From contig JAFRWP010000013.1 of assembly GCA_017437945.1 (NCBI GenBank), forward strand, positions 1 to 41,201: a stretch of DNA of 41,201 nt, given 5' to 3'. This document shows, piece after piece, positions 20,942-30,035 of the stretch. A program made the position numbers and the translations under genes. Origin of the DNA: Candidatus Saccharimonadota bacterium (GTDB taxonomy: Bacteria; Patescibacteriota; Saccharimonadia; Saccharimonadales; Saccharimonadaceae). Below the pieces are notes generated by a model, which made no database searches, was not told the DNA's origin, and was given only the letters and a program-made list of their open reading frames with translations. How positions within the stretch are numbered: position 1 is the stretch's first letter; every line of letters starts with the position of its first letter.

Positions 20942-21454
20942 ATGGCCTGGGAAATAATAAAATGGATTCTATTTGCGATAGTGCTCATATTCGCATTAAT
21001 GGCGCTGACGGGAGCGCCGTATGTGCCGTCGAAGGTGGCGGAGTTGAAGTTGGCGTTTACGAAACTTTATAAGCTTAGCAGTAAGGATTTGTTAGTGGAT
21101 TTGGGCTCGGGCGACGGTGTGGTATTAAAGGTGGCAGGAGATTTTGGGGCGAAGACGTTTGGGGTGGAGCTGAACCCGTTTTTAGTGCTATTAACGAAGT
21201 GGCGGCTGCGGAAATATAAAAATACAAAGGTAAAATGTGGGAATTTGTTTAAAATTGACTTCCCTGCAGACACGACGGTGGTTTATATTTTTGGCGATGG
21301 CCGCGATATTCAAGGAATGATTGATACGGTACGTAAGCAAGCCAAGAAGCTGAAACATGATATATATGTAATCTCGCACGCTTTCGATCTGCCAAATATG
21401 AAGCCGGAAAAGAAATATCGGGCGTATTTCCTGTATAAAATCTCGCACAAGTAA
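20942..21454 (+). CDS. Membrane-anchored class I methyltransferase, FAM173/ATPSCKMT-like
   Basis: A 170-residue protein with an N-terminal transmembrane helix (residues 4-24) and a Rossmann-fold SAM-binding domain: motif I VDLGSGDG (Asp53-Gly58), the acidic GVELNPF after beta 2, and CGNLFKIDF. A short membrane helix before DLGSGDG with GVELNP is the layout of the FAM173 group of protein lysine methyltransferases. The bacterial substrate is unknown; a membrane protein is likely. The C-terminal SHAFDLPNM and YLYKISHK belong to the last strands. The start sits about 11 bases after a TAAAAT box. Confidence 0.85.
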   Translation: MAWEIIKWILFAIVLIFALMALTGAPYVPSKVAELKLAFTKLYKLSSKDLLVDLGSGDGVVLKVAGDFGAKTFGVELNPFLVLLTKWRLRKYKNTKVKCGNLFKIDFPADTTVVYIFGDGRDIQGMIDTVRKQAKKLKHDIYVISHAFDLPNMKPEKKYRAYFLYKISHK

Positions 21455-21470
21455 GTGCTATGATTGAGTT

Positions 21471-22067
21471 ATGAAGATAGAGTATTTGGGCCATGCGTGC
21501 TTCAAGATCTATAGCGTCGATGGCGAATTATTGATTGATCCATATAAAGATGGCAGCGTGGATGGTTTAGCGCCGCTGCGCGCAGAGGCGGACGAAGTGA
21601 TTTGCACGCACGGACATGCCGATCATAGTGGCACGGAATGCGTTACTTTGAGCGGCAATGATTGTCATATTGAAATTACGCCAATTCAGAGTTGGCATGA
21701 CGACCAGCAAGGAAAACTGCGTGGACCAAATACGATGTATGTGCTACAGGCGGAAGGATATAAGCTTGCGCATCTCGGCGATTTGGGATGCCCACTTAAT
21801 GACGAGCAAAAACAATTGCTGCAAGATTTAGACGTTTTGATGATCCCAGTAGGAGGATATTTCACAATTGACGCCAAGCAGGCAAAAGAAATCGTTGACC
21901 AATTACAGCCGAAATGCGTAATTCCGATGCATTATCGGGGAGATAATTTTGGATACGAAGTTTTAGCGCCAGTCGATGACTTCTTGGCGCTATGCCCTCA
22001 TCATGAATATACGGATAAAGTTATTTTCGTCGGCGAACAGAGCGGCGTTTTGGTGCCTTCTTTTTAG
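21471..22067 (+). CDS. MBL-fold metallo-hydrolase (UlaG-like, COG2220)
   Basis: A 198-residue metallo-beta-lactamase-fold protein with the metal motif HGHADH at residues 47-52, GDLGC further on (Asp ligand), VGGYFTIDAKQAKEI and the late MHYRG with the last His. COG2220 members hydrolyse phosphoesters or lactones; the substrate is unknown. TATGAT (21459-21464) ends six bases before the ATG, so the transcript is likely leaderless. Its last 47 bases overlap the end of the convergent DUF5305 gene. Confidence 0.9.
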   Translation: MKIEYLGHACFKIYSVDGELLIDPYKDGSVDGLAPLRAEADEVICTHGHADHSGTECVTLSGNDCHIEITPIQSWHDDQQGKLRGPNTMYVLQAEGYKLAHLGDLGCPLNDEQKQLLQDLDVLMIPVGGYFTIDAKQAKEIVDQLQPKCVIPMHYRGDNFGYEVLAPVDDFLALCPHHEYTDKVIFVGEQSGVLVPSF

Positions 22068-23100
22068 TCGCTTTCTGATTCGGAATTACATACGACCATG
22101 CTAGGCGTCCATTGATTAAGATAAAGTGGGCGCCATCTTTGCTCTCATAGTAGTTGATAGGCTGTTTGATGGAATTATAGACGTCAAGTAACTCGTCGAA
22201 ATTCTGCACCTGCGCAACGTGCAGCTTGGAGAGTTTTGGCGCCGTCTTTAGGTCGACGATTAGACTATCGTAATCTTCGCGGAGTTTGTCGACGGTATAT
22301 TCAAAGATATGCTTACGGCGCTCTTCGGCGGCGGCGTGAATCATGGCATATGCGAGGTATAAGACGGCCATCGCGAGGAGTACGCCAGCAAGGCGGCAGA
22401 AGCGGTGGCGATCACTATCGACATTGACGCGCTTAGTATATAGTTTGCCGTCATTGTCCGTATCGGTAGTAACAGTAAATTCAACCGTTTCCTCGGCGAG
22501 CGATGAAGTTAAGTCGATTGAGGATTTTAATGTCGCTTCCCGATCCATAACATTTGTCGTAAAATTACCTTTTACGATAAGAGATAATTTGAGTGTGCCA
22601 ATTGCCGACGCTTGGTACTTTTCCCTGAAATCATTCAAAATTTTGTTATACGTGATGTAATAAAATACATTCTTGGCTTGAATGCGGAGTTTTTTGCTCT
22701 CCGTAATAGTCTTAATGGTAGGGTCGGTTACCTGAATGGTTTTAGTCCAATATTTCTTGCCGTTCTCTTTTTCGGCGCTCACCGTTGCGACGAGATAATA
22801 ACTATATTCGCCAGTCACTTCATCCGTAAAGTCCGCACCGTACTGGAAAAGCGCATCGATAGAATCAATCGAGTCGGCATAATAAATCTCACCGGAGGAT
22901 AAAGACTCTTCGTTAAGGAAGTTGCCGTCTTTAAGGTTAATTTTGTAATCAATATTGCCCTGTTCTTTATAGCCAAAATGGTATTCACGGACAGTATTGA
23001 AACCCGCAACCATTAAATAGATGCTAGTAATACTGAGTGCCGCAAAAACGCAGACCTTGAAGACGACATGTGGCCAAGCGTTTTTTATTTTTTCTGACAT
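22021..23100 (-). CDS. DUF5305 domain protein, two-pass membrane protein
   Basis: A 359-residue protein with a transmembrane helix at residues 15-35, an extracellular beta-rich DUF5305 region to about 235 (IDYKINLKDGNFLNEESLSS, ASVSAEK-like strands, VTTDTDNDGKLYTKR), a second helix at about 240-260, and a cytosolic tail ending in a basic stretch (KKKAPKRRSVRRRK). DUF5305 is found next to SipW-type signal peptidases in archaea and bacteria. Here it is the third gene in the export module 24815-22021. It starts one base inside the peptidase gene's last codon. Confidence 0.85.
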   Translation of the reverse strand: MSEKIKNAWPHVVFKVCVFAALSITSIYLMVAGFNTVREYHFGYKEQGNIDYKINLKDGNFLNEESLSSGEIYYADSIDSIDALFQYGADFTDEVTGEYSYYLVATVSAEKENGKKYWTKTIQVTDPTIKTITESKKLRIQAKNVFYYITYNKILNDFREKYQASAIGTLKLSLIVKGNFTTNVMDREATLKSSIDLTSSLAEETVEFTVTTDTDNDGKLYTKRVNVDSDRHRFCRLAGVLLAMAVLYLAYAMIHAAAEERRKHIFEYTVDKLREDYDSLIVDLKTAPKLSKLHVAQVQNFDELLDVYNSIKQPINYYESKDGAHFILINGRLAWSYVIPNQKATKKKAPKRRSVRRRK

Positions 23101-24248
23101 TATTCCTCCGTTTCGTTAATTCCATTTAGGATTAGTGATGGATAACCAATGTAGTGACCCACGATGCGGACTGTGCCGCGCACATCATCGACTGATACGG
23201 AATATTCATCGGCGGACTCATTATTGTCACCCTTCACTATAAAGCGAAGGTCTTCGCCCGATCCGCGAATTTCAACTACGCGATGCGTAATGATGCGATT
23301 ACCCCTCTTAAATACAAGTATATCATCGATGGTGATTTCCGAGGGGTCATTCTGCTTATATATAACAATATCGCCACGACTATAAGTTGGGCGCATTGAG
23401 TCTGAGGCGATAGCTAGCATTTCATAACCAGTGATGCCGGAATTGAGGATGGCAAAGAAAGCTAAAACGATAATAATTGGCAAGCTAAAGAAACTTAAAT
23501 TAAAGGCACGCGCCTTGGCATGATGACGCTCCGAGAAGACTTCGTGGTGACGAATGATAATAAATACGAAAAATGGAAAAGCGACGGTAAATATCAGCGT
23601 TAGCCAAGCGCCCATGACTGGCCAGATTGGCGAGAGAAGCATACCCAACACGACAATGCAGCGATAAATAAGAGCCGTGACGAAGCCAAAATGATTGGAA
23701 AGATAAGTGCAGACAAAGCTGGTCGCTAGGATGCGAATGGTTAGCGTAATTGTTGTAATTATTACAACGTTATTCCCCACCTTGGCGACTTCGTGCGGGA
23801 TATCGGCTAAGAATAAGGTTGCGGAAATCAGCGCAAAGGCAATTAAGATTGGGACGTTTTTCTCGACTTTGCCGATTACTGCGTAACGGAATAATTCAAT
23901 TTCGACTGAGATGATGAAGAGCGGGACTATTTTTTGATATAGCGATTCAAAAGATGGTTGGTACTCCGTGGTAAAGGTAGTAAATACACCTACGGCGGCC
24001 AAAAGAAAAGCAAATATGCCAGCCGTCGCAAGAATTAACCGGATGACTGGCATTTTTAGATAGCTATTTTCCTGTTTGTAGCCAAGATGGCGAATGGAGA
24101 AAATACAAAAGAATAGAAGGATACAAATTATATAGAGGTTACGCACGAGCTCAGGGGCGCCAGTGAGGAGCACGATATAGATTGTCGCAATCAACAGAAA
24201 TGCGATTTCGAGCGCCAAAACTGTTTTGTTGCCTCGTTTAATGCGCAT
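23100..24248 (-). CDS. SipW-like (ER-type) signal peptidase I with N-terminal polytopic membrane domain
   Basis: A 382-residue S26B peptidase. The catalytic part, about 275-382, has Ser284 in IASDSMRP and His322 in ITHRVVEI, the Ser-His pair of SipW/ER/archaeal type (not Ser-Lys), plus KGDNNESAD. It is preceded by about 270 residues with seven or eight transmembrane helices, whereas typical SipW proteins are near 190 residues with one or two helices. EIELFRY at 116-122 resembles the CPBP motif EExxxR, but the other CPBP motifs are not clear. It should cleave the protein encoded just upstream, for export and perhaps assembly. Confidence 0.88.
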   Translation of the reverse strand: MRIKRGNKTVLALEIAFLLIATIYIVLLTGAPELVRNLYIICILLFFCIFSIRHLGYKQENSYLKMPVIRLILATAGIFAFLLAAVGVFTTFTTEYQPSFESLYQKIVPLFIISVEIELFRYAVIGKVEKNVPILIAFALISATLFLADIPHEVAKVGNNVVIITTITLTIRILATSFVCTYLSNHFGFVTALIYRCIVVLGMLLSPIWPVMGAWLTLIFTVAFPFFVFIIIRHHEVFSERHHAKARAFNLSFFSLPIIIVLAFFAILNSGITGYEMLAIASDSMRPTYSRGDIVIYKQNDPSEITIDDILVFKRGNRIITHRVVEIRGSGEDLRFIVKGDNNESADEYSVSVDDVRGTVRIVGHYIGYPSLILNGINETEE

Positions 24249-24260
24249 AACTAATGCTAA

Positions 24261-24815
24261 TTAAAGAGATTGGACGTAGTCGAGGGTGAGGTTAAAGTCA
24301 AAGTCTACACCATCGGCAGGAATTTCAGCATCTTCGTCTGGGTTGTAGAGAACTTTAACGACTACACTCTTGGAATTAGCACCAGGATCTTTGTCGATAT
24401 AGTAGTTAAGGTCGAACTTGGACGAAGTAAAGACCTCATCATTGTCATAATAAACAGTGTAATCGACATATGGGTTAATTTTTGCATCTGGGGTAGTCAT
24501 CCAGACGTTATCTAGTACGCCATCGTAATTACCATTATTGACAGCCTTGATCGAAAAGAGATAATAGTCGCCAGGTTTCTCAAGATGAGCTGCAAAATCG
24601 ACAGATTTATCGGTAATCTCAAGCTTAGTTGGCTCTATGCTGCCCTCGCCGAGCTGATAGCTATCCTCGTCTAGCTGAACGCCAAATAGCTTAGGCTGGC
24701 GTGGACTATTAAGATCGATGACCTGCGAATAGGTTGCGAAACCGATTGACATAAATAATACGGCGAACGACAGTACGCCGATAATAGCGAATTGTATGCT
24801 TCTTTGTTTTTCCAT
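24261..24815 (-). CDS. Exported protein with SipW-dependent-type signal (TasA/CalY-like candidate)
   Basis: A 184-residue protein with a basic start (MEKQRSIQ), a hydrophobic segment at residues 8-28 ending SIGFATYSQ, then a mature beta-sandwich-like domain: FGVQLDEDSYQLGEGSI, PGDYYLFSIKAVNNGNYDGV, YVDYTVYYDND, KSVVVKVLYNPDEDA and VDFDFNLTLDYVQ. This is the pattern of TasA/camelysin-family secreted fibre proteins cleaved by SipW. There is no Cys. AAGGA precedes the ATG; minus-strand promoter TTGCCA (24870-24875), 17 bp, TAATCT (24847-24852). Gene order substrate-peptidase-DUF5305 supports the role. Confidence 0.75.
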   Translation of the reverse strand: MEKQRSIQFAIIGVLSFAVLFMSIGFATYSQVIDLNSPRQPKLFGVQLDEDSYQLGEGSIEPTKLEITDKSVDFAAHLEKPGDYYLFSIKAVNNGNYDGVLDNVWMTTPDAKINPYVDYTVYYDNDEVFTSSKFDLNYYIDKDPGANSKSVVVKVLYNPDEDAEIPADGVDFDFNLTLDYVQSL

Positions 24816-24846
24816 TTTTGTATCCTTATATTTTGACTTTAATTAC

Positions 24847-24897
24847 AGATTAGCATAAGTGGAATATTTTGGCAAGTTTTTATAGTATAATATGGTT
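24847..24897. promoter_or_regulatory. Divergent promoters between export module and Clp-like operon
   Basis: Minus strand: TTGCCA (24870-24875), 17 bp, TAATCT (24847-24852) for the export module, with a normal leader. Plus strand: TATAAT (24886-24891), ending six bases before the ATG at 24898. Confidence 0.6.
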
Positions 24898-25275
24898 ATG
24901 CTAATGGTCGGCTTTTTGTCATGGTGGTATACGCGCGGATGGGCAAATTTCGTACAGAAGTTCATCAATAAGCTGCGCGGAATGGCCGATTTTTTCTCGC
25001 TTGGACTACTTTTTAAGACTTTCTTTGCACCATTTAGACAGTTAGATGCATATACGAGCAACAACGCCAGTTTGCAACAGCAATTCCACGAGTTTTTCGA
25101 TAAACTACTTTCACGCCTCGTGGGCGCCGTGGTGCGCTTCTTGGTGATTATTTGTGGCATTATTTCGCTCGTAGCAACGATGATTGGCGGATTCCTCGCT
25201 ATTTGCATCTGGCCAGTCATGCCAATTCTGCCGATAGTTGGAATTATTCTGACGATGACGGGAGTGGCGCTATGA
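24898..25275 (+). CDS. Membrane protein encoded with the Clp-like ATPase
   Basis: A 125-residue protein with hydrophobic segments at about residues 5-20 and 80-122 (probably two helices with a short turn) around an amphipathic middle (KFINKLRGMADFFSLGLLFK, FFDKLLSRLVGAVV). Not recognised. Three ATG codons are in frame; 24898 is preferred because TATAAT ends six bases before it, the spacing seen in other leaderless genes here. The stop overlaps the ATPase start (ATGA), so it is probably a partner or adaptor of that ATPase at the membrane. Confidence 0.75.
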   Translation: MLMVGFLSWWYTRGWANFVQKFINKLRGMADFFSLGLLFKTFFAPFRQLDAYTSNNASLQQQFHEFFDKLLSRLVGAVVRFLVIICGIISLVATMIGGFLAICIWPVMPILPIVGIILTMTGVAL

Positions 25276-27668
25276 ATCAATTCCGCTATTATTCCCTGCG
25301 GGCTTCCGAAGCGAGATTTGGACGATTTTTCGACAACAAAGCAATTCGTTTCTTGATTTGGTTTGTCACGATAGCACTATACGGCCTAGCGATTTTTGTA
25401 TTGTGGTATCTACACAATTCTCTAGGATGGTTACTATGTAGCCTCGCGATAGTTTTGACCATGCTAATGATCTGGGCAAACGGCGAGCTGCTCCACCCGG
25501 CCATCGGCAAAAGCGACAACATCACGGACGTTTTATCGCGCGACATATTAGTACTACTAAATCGCAAACCAACTTCACGCAAACTAGCTGAAATTGTTTG
25601 CAAGACTCAAAGTGGCGGATTCCTCGCCATGCGTTACGCCATTACGCCGACACTGCTCGAATTATGCGTGGCCGATTTGTCAGAAGACATCGAGCCGATT
25701 TTTGCAAAAGCACGCGAAATCCAGCAGATTACTAATTCTGAACAAATTGCTGGAGCGATTCTTTCAGTCGCAATTCTGGAATGCAATCCGAAATGCGAAA
25801 CTATTTTGAAACGCATGCGTCTGACGATTGATGATTTGTATGGTGGGATTATTTGGTACAACTATCTGCATGGTTTAGTAAAAAATATGCGCAAACCGCG
25901 TCATACGGGCGGGTTCGCTCGCGATTTAATGTTTGGCTACACGCCAACACTACAAGAAACGGCCGTGAATATTTCGCGTATGCGTGAGGGTGTCATCAAA
26001 GAACAAGTACATCTAGCGGCGCACGATGAAATTATTGAGCAAATGATTCAAATTTTTTCCAATACCGGACGCCAAAATGTCGCGCTGATTGGACCGGAAG
26101 GTTCTGGTCGCGCAACCATCGTAACAGCGTTTGCGGATAAAATTCTTGAGTCAGAAAGTAAGATTTCCTCGCAATTAAAATACCGCCAGATTTTCAAATT
26201 GGATGCAGCGGCATTAATTGGCATGGCCGGTAAACGTGGGCGCGTCGAAACGTTGGTGCGTGACGTACTTACAGAAGGTTACATGGCGAAAAACGTGATT
26301 ATTTGGCTAGAAAACGCGCAGCTATTCTTTGAAGACGGCGAAGGTTCGGTTGATATCGCAAATACTTTGCTGCCAATTTTGGAAGGTGGCAAATTACGCA
26401 TCATCCTGACGATGGACGAGCAGCGATATTTGGAAATTTCAGCACGCAATAGCGCCCTCGCAAACGCATTAAATAAAATCATGGTGCATGAAGCCAATGA
26501 AGAAGAAACGATGCGCATTATGCAGGATCATGTGCCGGAATTTGAGTATGACCATAACGTGATTTATACAATTTGGGCGCTAAAAGAGGCTTATCGTTTG
26601 TCTGAACGCTACGTGCATGATTTAGTGATGCCGGGTCGCGCGCTTAACCTGCTTGAAGCGGCCGCGAACCATGCCGGTGAAGATAAATTCGTAACCGAAG
26701 AATCCGTACAGGCCGCAATCGAAAAGACCTATGGCGTGAAAATGCAATCTACGCAAACAAACGAAGATAAAGAGCGTCTGTTACATATGGAAGAGTTGAT
26801 TCATGAGCGCATGATCGACCAGGAAGGCGCCGTAAAGGCCGTGAGCGACGCGCTACGACGTTCAGCGGCGGGCGTACGCAATGAACATCGACCAATTGGT
26901 ACTTTCTTATTCATGGGCCCAACTGGCGTCGGTAAAACCGAGCTTGCAAAGGCACTGAGCGATGTGTACTTCAATGGCGAGGGTACGATGATTCGGATCG
27001 ATTTGAACGAATTCGTATCTCCAGACGATGTGGAGCGTTTAATAGAAGACGGCGCGGTTAATGAGTTGAGTTTAACGTCACAAGTAATGAAGCATCCATT
27101 CGCGGTAGTGTTACTAGATGAGATTGAAAAGGCGCATCCGCAGGTCCTCACTACCCTGCTACAATTGTTGGATGAAGGTATTTTACGCGACGTACGCAAC
27201 CGCGAAGTAAGCTTCCGCGACACAATCGTGATTTGTACTAGCAACGCCGGCGCTAATCGCATACGCGAATATATTGATTCCGGTAAAGATTTAGCCGAAG
27301 TAAAAGAAGAACTCACAAACGAGCTGATTCATCAGGGTGATTTCAAACCAGAATTCTTGAACCGTTTTGATGAAATCTGCGTGTTCAAACCACTATCGAA
27401 AGAAGATTTGCGCAGCATCGTAGACCTGATTATTAACGGCGTAAATAAGACGCTCGAAAACAAGAAAATGAATGTAGTCCTAAATGACGAAGCAAAAGAT
27501 TTGCTCGTAGAACGTGGCTACGATCCAAAACTCGGCGCGCGCCCAATGCGTCGTATCGTTCAGCAAACTGTCGAAAATATCGTGGCAAAAGCCGTACTCA
27601 GCGGCGAAATGAATGACGGCGATTCCATTATGATAAACGCCGCCATGATTAAAGAATCATTAGATTAA
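25272..27668 (+). CDS. Membrane-anchored ClpC/ClpB-like double-AAA+ ATPase
   Basis: A 798-residue Hsp100-type ATPase. Residues 24-70 form two transmembrane helices; 80-205 resemble the Clp-N repeat (AREIQQITNSEQIAGAILSV). AAA1 is degenerate: GPEGSGRA at 274-281 (Walker Lys replaced by Arg) and IIWLENAQ at the Walker B site. AAA2 is intact: GPTGVGKT at 549-556, LLDEIEKAHP (Asp616-Glu617), TSNAGA, and LGARPMRRIVQQ. The IGF/VGF ClpP-docking loop after TSNAGA is absent, so it more likely remodels than degrades proteins alone. Start 25272 overlaps the upstream stop; a frame 40 codons longer lacks a site. Confidence 0.9.
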   Translation: MNQFRYYSLRASEARFGRFFDNKAIRFLIWFVTIALYGLAIFVLWYLHNSLGWLLCSLAIVLTMLMIWANGELLHPAIGKSDNITDVLSRDILVLLNRKPTSRKLAEIVCKTQSGGFLAMRYAITPTLLELCVADLSEDIEPIFAKAREIQQITNSEQIAGAILSVAILECNPKCETILKRMRLTIDDLYGGIIWYNYLHGLVKNMRKPRHTGGFARDLMFGYTPTLQETAVNISRMREGVIKEQVHLAAHDEIIEQMIQIFSNTGRQNVALIGPEGSGRATIVTAFADKILESESKISSQLKYRQIFKLDAAALIGMAGKRGRVETLVRDVLTEGYMAKNVIIWLENAQLFFEDGEGSVDIANTLLPILEGGKLRIILTMDEQRYLEISARNSALANALNKIMVHEANEEETMRIMQDHVPEFEYDHNVIYTIWALKEAYRLSERYVHDLVMPGRALNLLEAAANHAGEDKFVTEESVQAAIEKTYGVKMQSTQTNEDKERLLHMEELIHERMIDQEGAVKAVSDALRRSAAGVRNEHRPIGTFLFMGPTGVGKTELAKALSDVYFNGEGTMIRIDLNEFVSPDDVERLIEDGAVNELSLTSQVMKHPFAVVLLDEIEKAHPQVLTTLLQLLDEGILRDVRNREVSFRDTIVICTSNAGANRIREYIDSGKDLAEVKEELTNELIHQGDFKPEFLNRFDEICVFKPLSKEDLRSIVDLIINGVNKTLENKKMNVVLNDEAKDLLVERGYDPKLGARPMRRIVQQTVENIVAKAVLSGEMNDGDSIMINAAMIKESLD

Positions 27669-30035
27669 TTAAAAGCTTTCTTTGCGAATCGTTTCGATGA
27701 TATTCTGCTTTTTGATTTTTCGTACAGAGTAATGCATGATAAAAGCAACTAGGGCGGCGACTACAACAATGCTAATCACTACTGCACCCCACGGGATTAA
27801 CCAGCCGAATTCCATAGCCGCCTCGTCGAATAGCTTATAGACGCCATAAGACATCAGGAAACCAACCGGTAAGCCGATTAGGAGTGAACGCGTTGTGTAT
27901 AGTATGCTTTCGAGACGGATCATCCGATTGAATTCATCCTCGGTCATGCCGACAGATTTGAGAATAGCAAATTCTTTCGCACGCAAAGCGATATTGGTCG
28001 TAATGGTGTTGAATATATTCGTGACGCCAATTAATGCCGCGACGACAATAAAGCCGTAGATGATTATTTCAAACAACAGAATCAGGTTACGAACGGTCTT
28101 CATAGCCTCTTCCATATTAACCGCATAGGCCACACCCTTTTGTTCGCCATATTTTTCAATGTTATTTCGAATCGTGGATGTATCGCTAAGATAATTATAA
28201 ATGTCTTTGCCTAGCCCTGAATCGGCAATATACATCATGTCTAAGTAAGTGAATTCGCTGACTGCTTTAGCAACTGGATGATTTTCAGAAATATATAACG
28301 TCCCGCGCACGTCGTTTAAAAGCATCGAAATACCCAAAGGCTCAAAATCTGCAATGTGAGTAATTTCAATGGTCTGCGGGTCGCTGTTGACGTATACGTC
28401 TGCGCCTTTACTATCCATTTCGCCGTTGATGCATTTTTCACGAATAGTAAGTTCTTCTTCAGTGTATTCTTCTGAATCCTTGTCGCGAAATAGATCATCG
28501 GGATTGCATTTTACAACAGCATTTTCGTCATAGACATATTTTGCGGCACTAAATGTGATTTTGTCGCCTGGCTCATATTTAGCTATGCGATGCAGAGTTG
28601 TATTGCCGCGCGCATCGGTGCCTTTTAGTGTGTCTTGCAGAATCGCGACATTAGAATAGTCCGAGGATGAAACACCAGCTTGTTTGGCATAACGTTCAAA
28701 TTCATCATTTGACATGACTTTAATCATCGGTCCGGTATAGTATTCGCCATTCAAATCTGCAAACCCAAAACTGCTATAAATAGCGTACCTTTTGACTTTG
28801 AATTTCTCAATAATGTCATTAAATATTCCCACGTCGCCTGCGGATACCATTACATTTGCGCCAGTATCTTCATTGAATAATTCGACCGCTTTATGGCCAT
28901 ACATCATGAAAGAAGAGATCCCGATAAAGACCGCAATGCTAAGCACGATAGATATGACCGTCGTGCGATACTTGCTGCGATTGCGCTTGAGATTCTTAGC
29001 GGCTATAACGCCACCAATTCCAAACATTTTTTCAATTAGTTTGGAGGTTTTGAGTTTCTTGGCTTTAACTTTAATGTCTTGAACATTACGAAGAGCGGCG
29101 ATTGGGCTCACTCTACTTGCCACAATCGCCGGAGACGCAGCCGAAAGAAAGATAATAAATATACCGGCCAGCGTAATTGCGCCGAACGCTTGCGCTGGAA
29201 TGTAAAACAGCATGTCGGTTGAATCAGAAAAGCCGATAAGTGCATTCGTAATGCCGACTACAACTAGCGTCGCCGCGCAGCCAATTAGTAAACCAAGCGG
29301 AATTGCAATAAGGCCAATAAATAATCCTTCTTTGTACACCATAGCACGAATTTGTCTTGGACGCGCGCCGACACTCGCCAGCATACCAAACTGGCGAACA
29401 CGTTCAGTGATGGAAATATTAAACGAGTTTCGAATCACGAAGGCCGCGATGATGGACATGGAACCTATGAAAATGAAGCTAACCCAAAACGAGAGAATGC
29501 GCGAGGTTTCCGGCGCATCGCCATCGATATGTGCAACCATGTAGTTTTTAATTCTATGAACTTCGCTTACGCCAGAATCTTCAAGGGCTCTGGTCAAAAA
29601 CTTATCACTTCGATCAGAATCCTGCGGGATTCTGTAATACAAGAAAACATTATATTTATGCTCCGAATCACGAACCAGCGTGTTTGCATCGTCGATACGT
29701 TCATAGTCATCGACGCTATACGGCGACAATCCTTCACAGTCAGCGAATCCATACGAAGTCATAACACAACCGACTGGATTAGAATAGAATTTAACCTCAA
29801 AATCTTTATAGTTTTCGATTATGGATATTTTGTCACCGGGGATGTCTTTATACATCACATGATAATCACCAAAACGTATCACCGAATCTTGACGCTCAGT
29901 GTAGTTAAGGCTAGTGAAAAAGCCAATACAAGCCAAAATTAAAGCAACCGACAGCGCAACGCCTACGATAGTCATAATAGTGCGCGAACGATTTTGTTTG
30001 AGATTAATCAGCGTCAGATTCGTGAGAGTCTTCAT
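27669..30035 (-). CDS. ABC transporter permease, FtsX/MacB family
   Basis: A 788-residue permease with eight or so transmembrane helices: one at 18-43, three around the first FtsX domain (SFWVSFIFIGSMSIIAAFVI, FGMLASVGARPRQIR), one near 370, and three in a second FtsX domain (LLFEIIIYGFIVVAALIGVT, EFAILKSVGMTEDEF). Two large extracellular regions lie between. The coupling motifs SVGARPRQIR and SVGMTEDEF contact the ATPase. Start is the ATG at 30035, with GAGGAA before it, which overlaps the ATPase gene by 32 bases; the longer frame from 30077 is rejected. Substrate unknown: lipoprotein or peptide export are typical of the family. Confidence 0.92.
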   Translation of the reverse strand: MKTLTNLTLINLKQNRSRTIMTIVGVALSVALILACIGFFTSLNYTERQDSVIRFGDYHVMYKDIPGDKISIIENYKDFEVKFYSNPVGCVMTSYGFADCEGLSPYSVDDYERIDDANTLVRDSEHKYNVFLYYRIPQDSDRSDKFLTRALEDSGVSEVHRIKNYMVAHIDGDAPETSRILSFWVSFIFIGSMSIIAAFVIRNSFNISITERVRQFGMLASVGARPRQIRAMVYKEGLFIGLIAIPLGLLIGCAATLVVVGITNALIGFSDSTDMLFYIPAQAFGAITLAGIFIIFLSAASPAIVASRVSPIAALRNVQDIKVKAKKLKTSKLIEKMFGIGGVIAAKNLKRNRSKYRTTVISIVLSIAVFIGISSFMMYGHKAVELFNEDTGANVMVSAGDVGIFNDIIEKFKVKRYAIYSSFGFADLNGEYYTGPMIKVMSNDEFERYAKQAGVSSSDYSNVAILQDTLKGTDARGNTTLHRIAKYEPGDKITFSAAKYVYDENAVVKCNPDDLFRDKDSEEYTEEELTIREKCINGEMDSKGADVYVNSDPQTIEITHIADFEPLGISMLLNDVRGTLYISENHPVAKAVSEFTYLDMMYIADSGLGKDIYNYLSDTSTIRNNIEKYGEQKGVAYAVNMEEAMKTVRNLILLFEIIIYGFIVVAALIGVTNIFNTITTNIALRAKEFAILKSVGMTEDEFNRMIRLESILYTTRSLLIGLPVGFLMSYGVYKLFDEAAMEFGWLIPWGAVVISIVVVAALVAFIMHYSVRKIKKQNIIETIRKESF

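Noticed and set aside
25152-25271. 40-codon N-terminal extension of the Clp-like ATPase
   Set aside because: It overlaps the upstream gene in another frame; the ATGA junction at 25272 is the natural start.
29352-29942. Plus-strand ORF of 196 codons inside the permease gene
   Set aside because: Antisense shadow; the permease frame has full FtsX domains.
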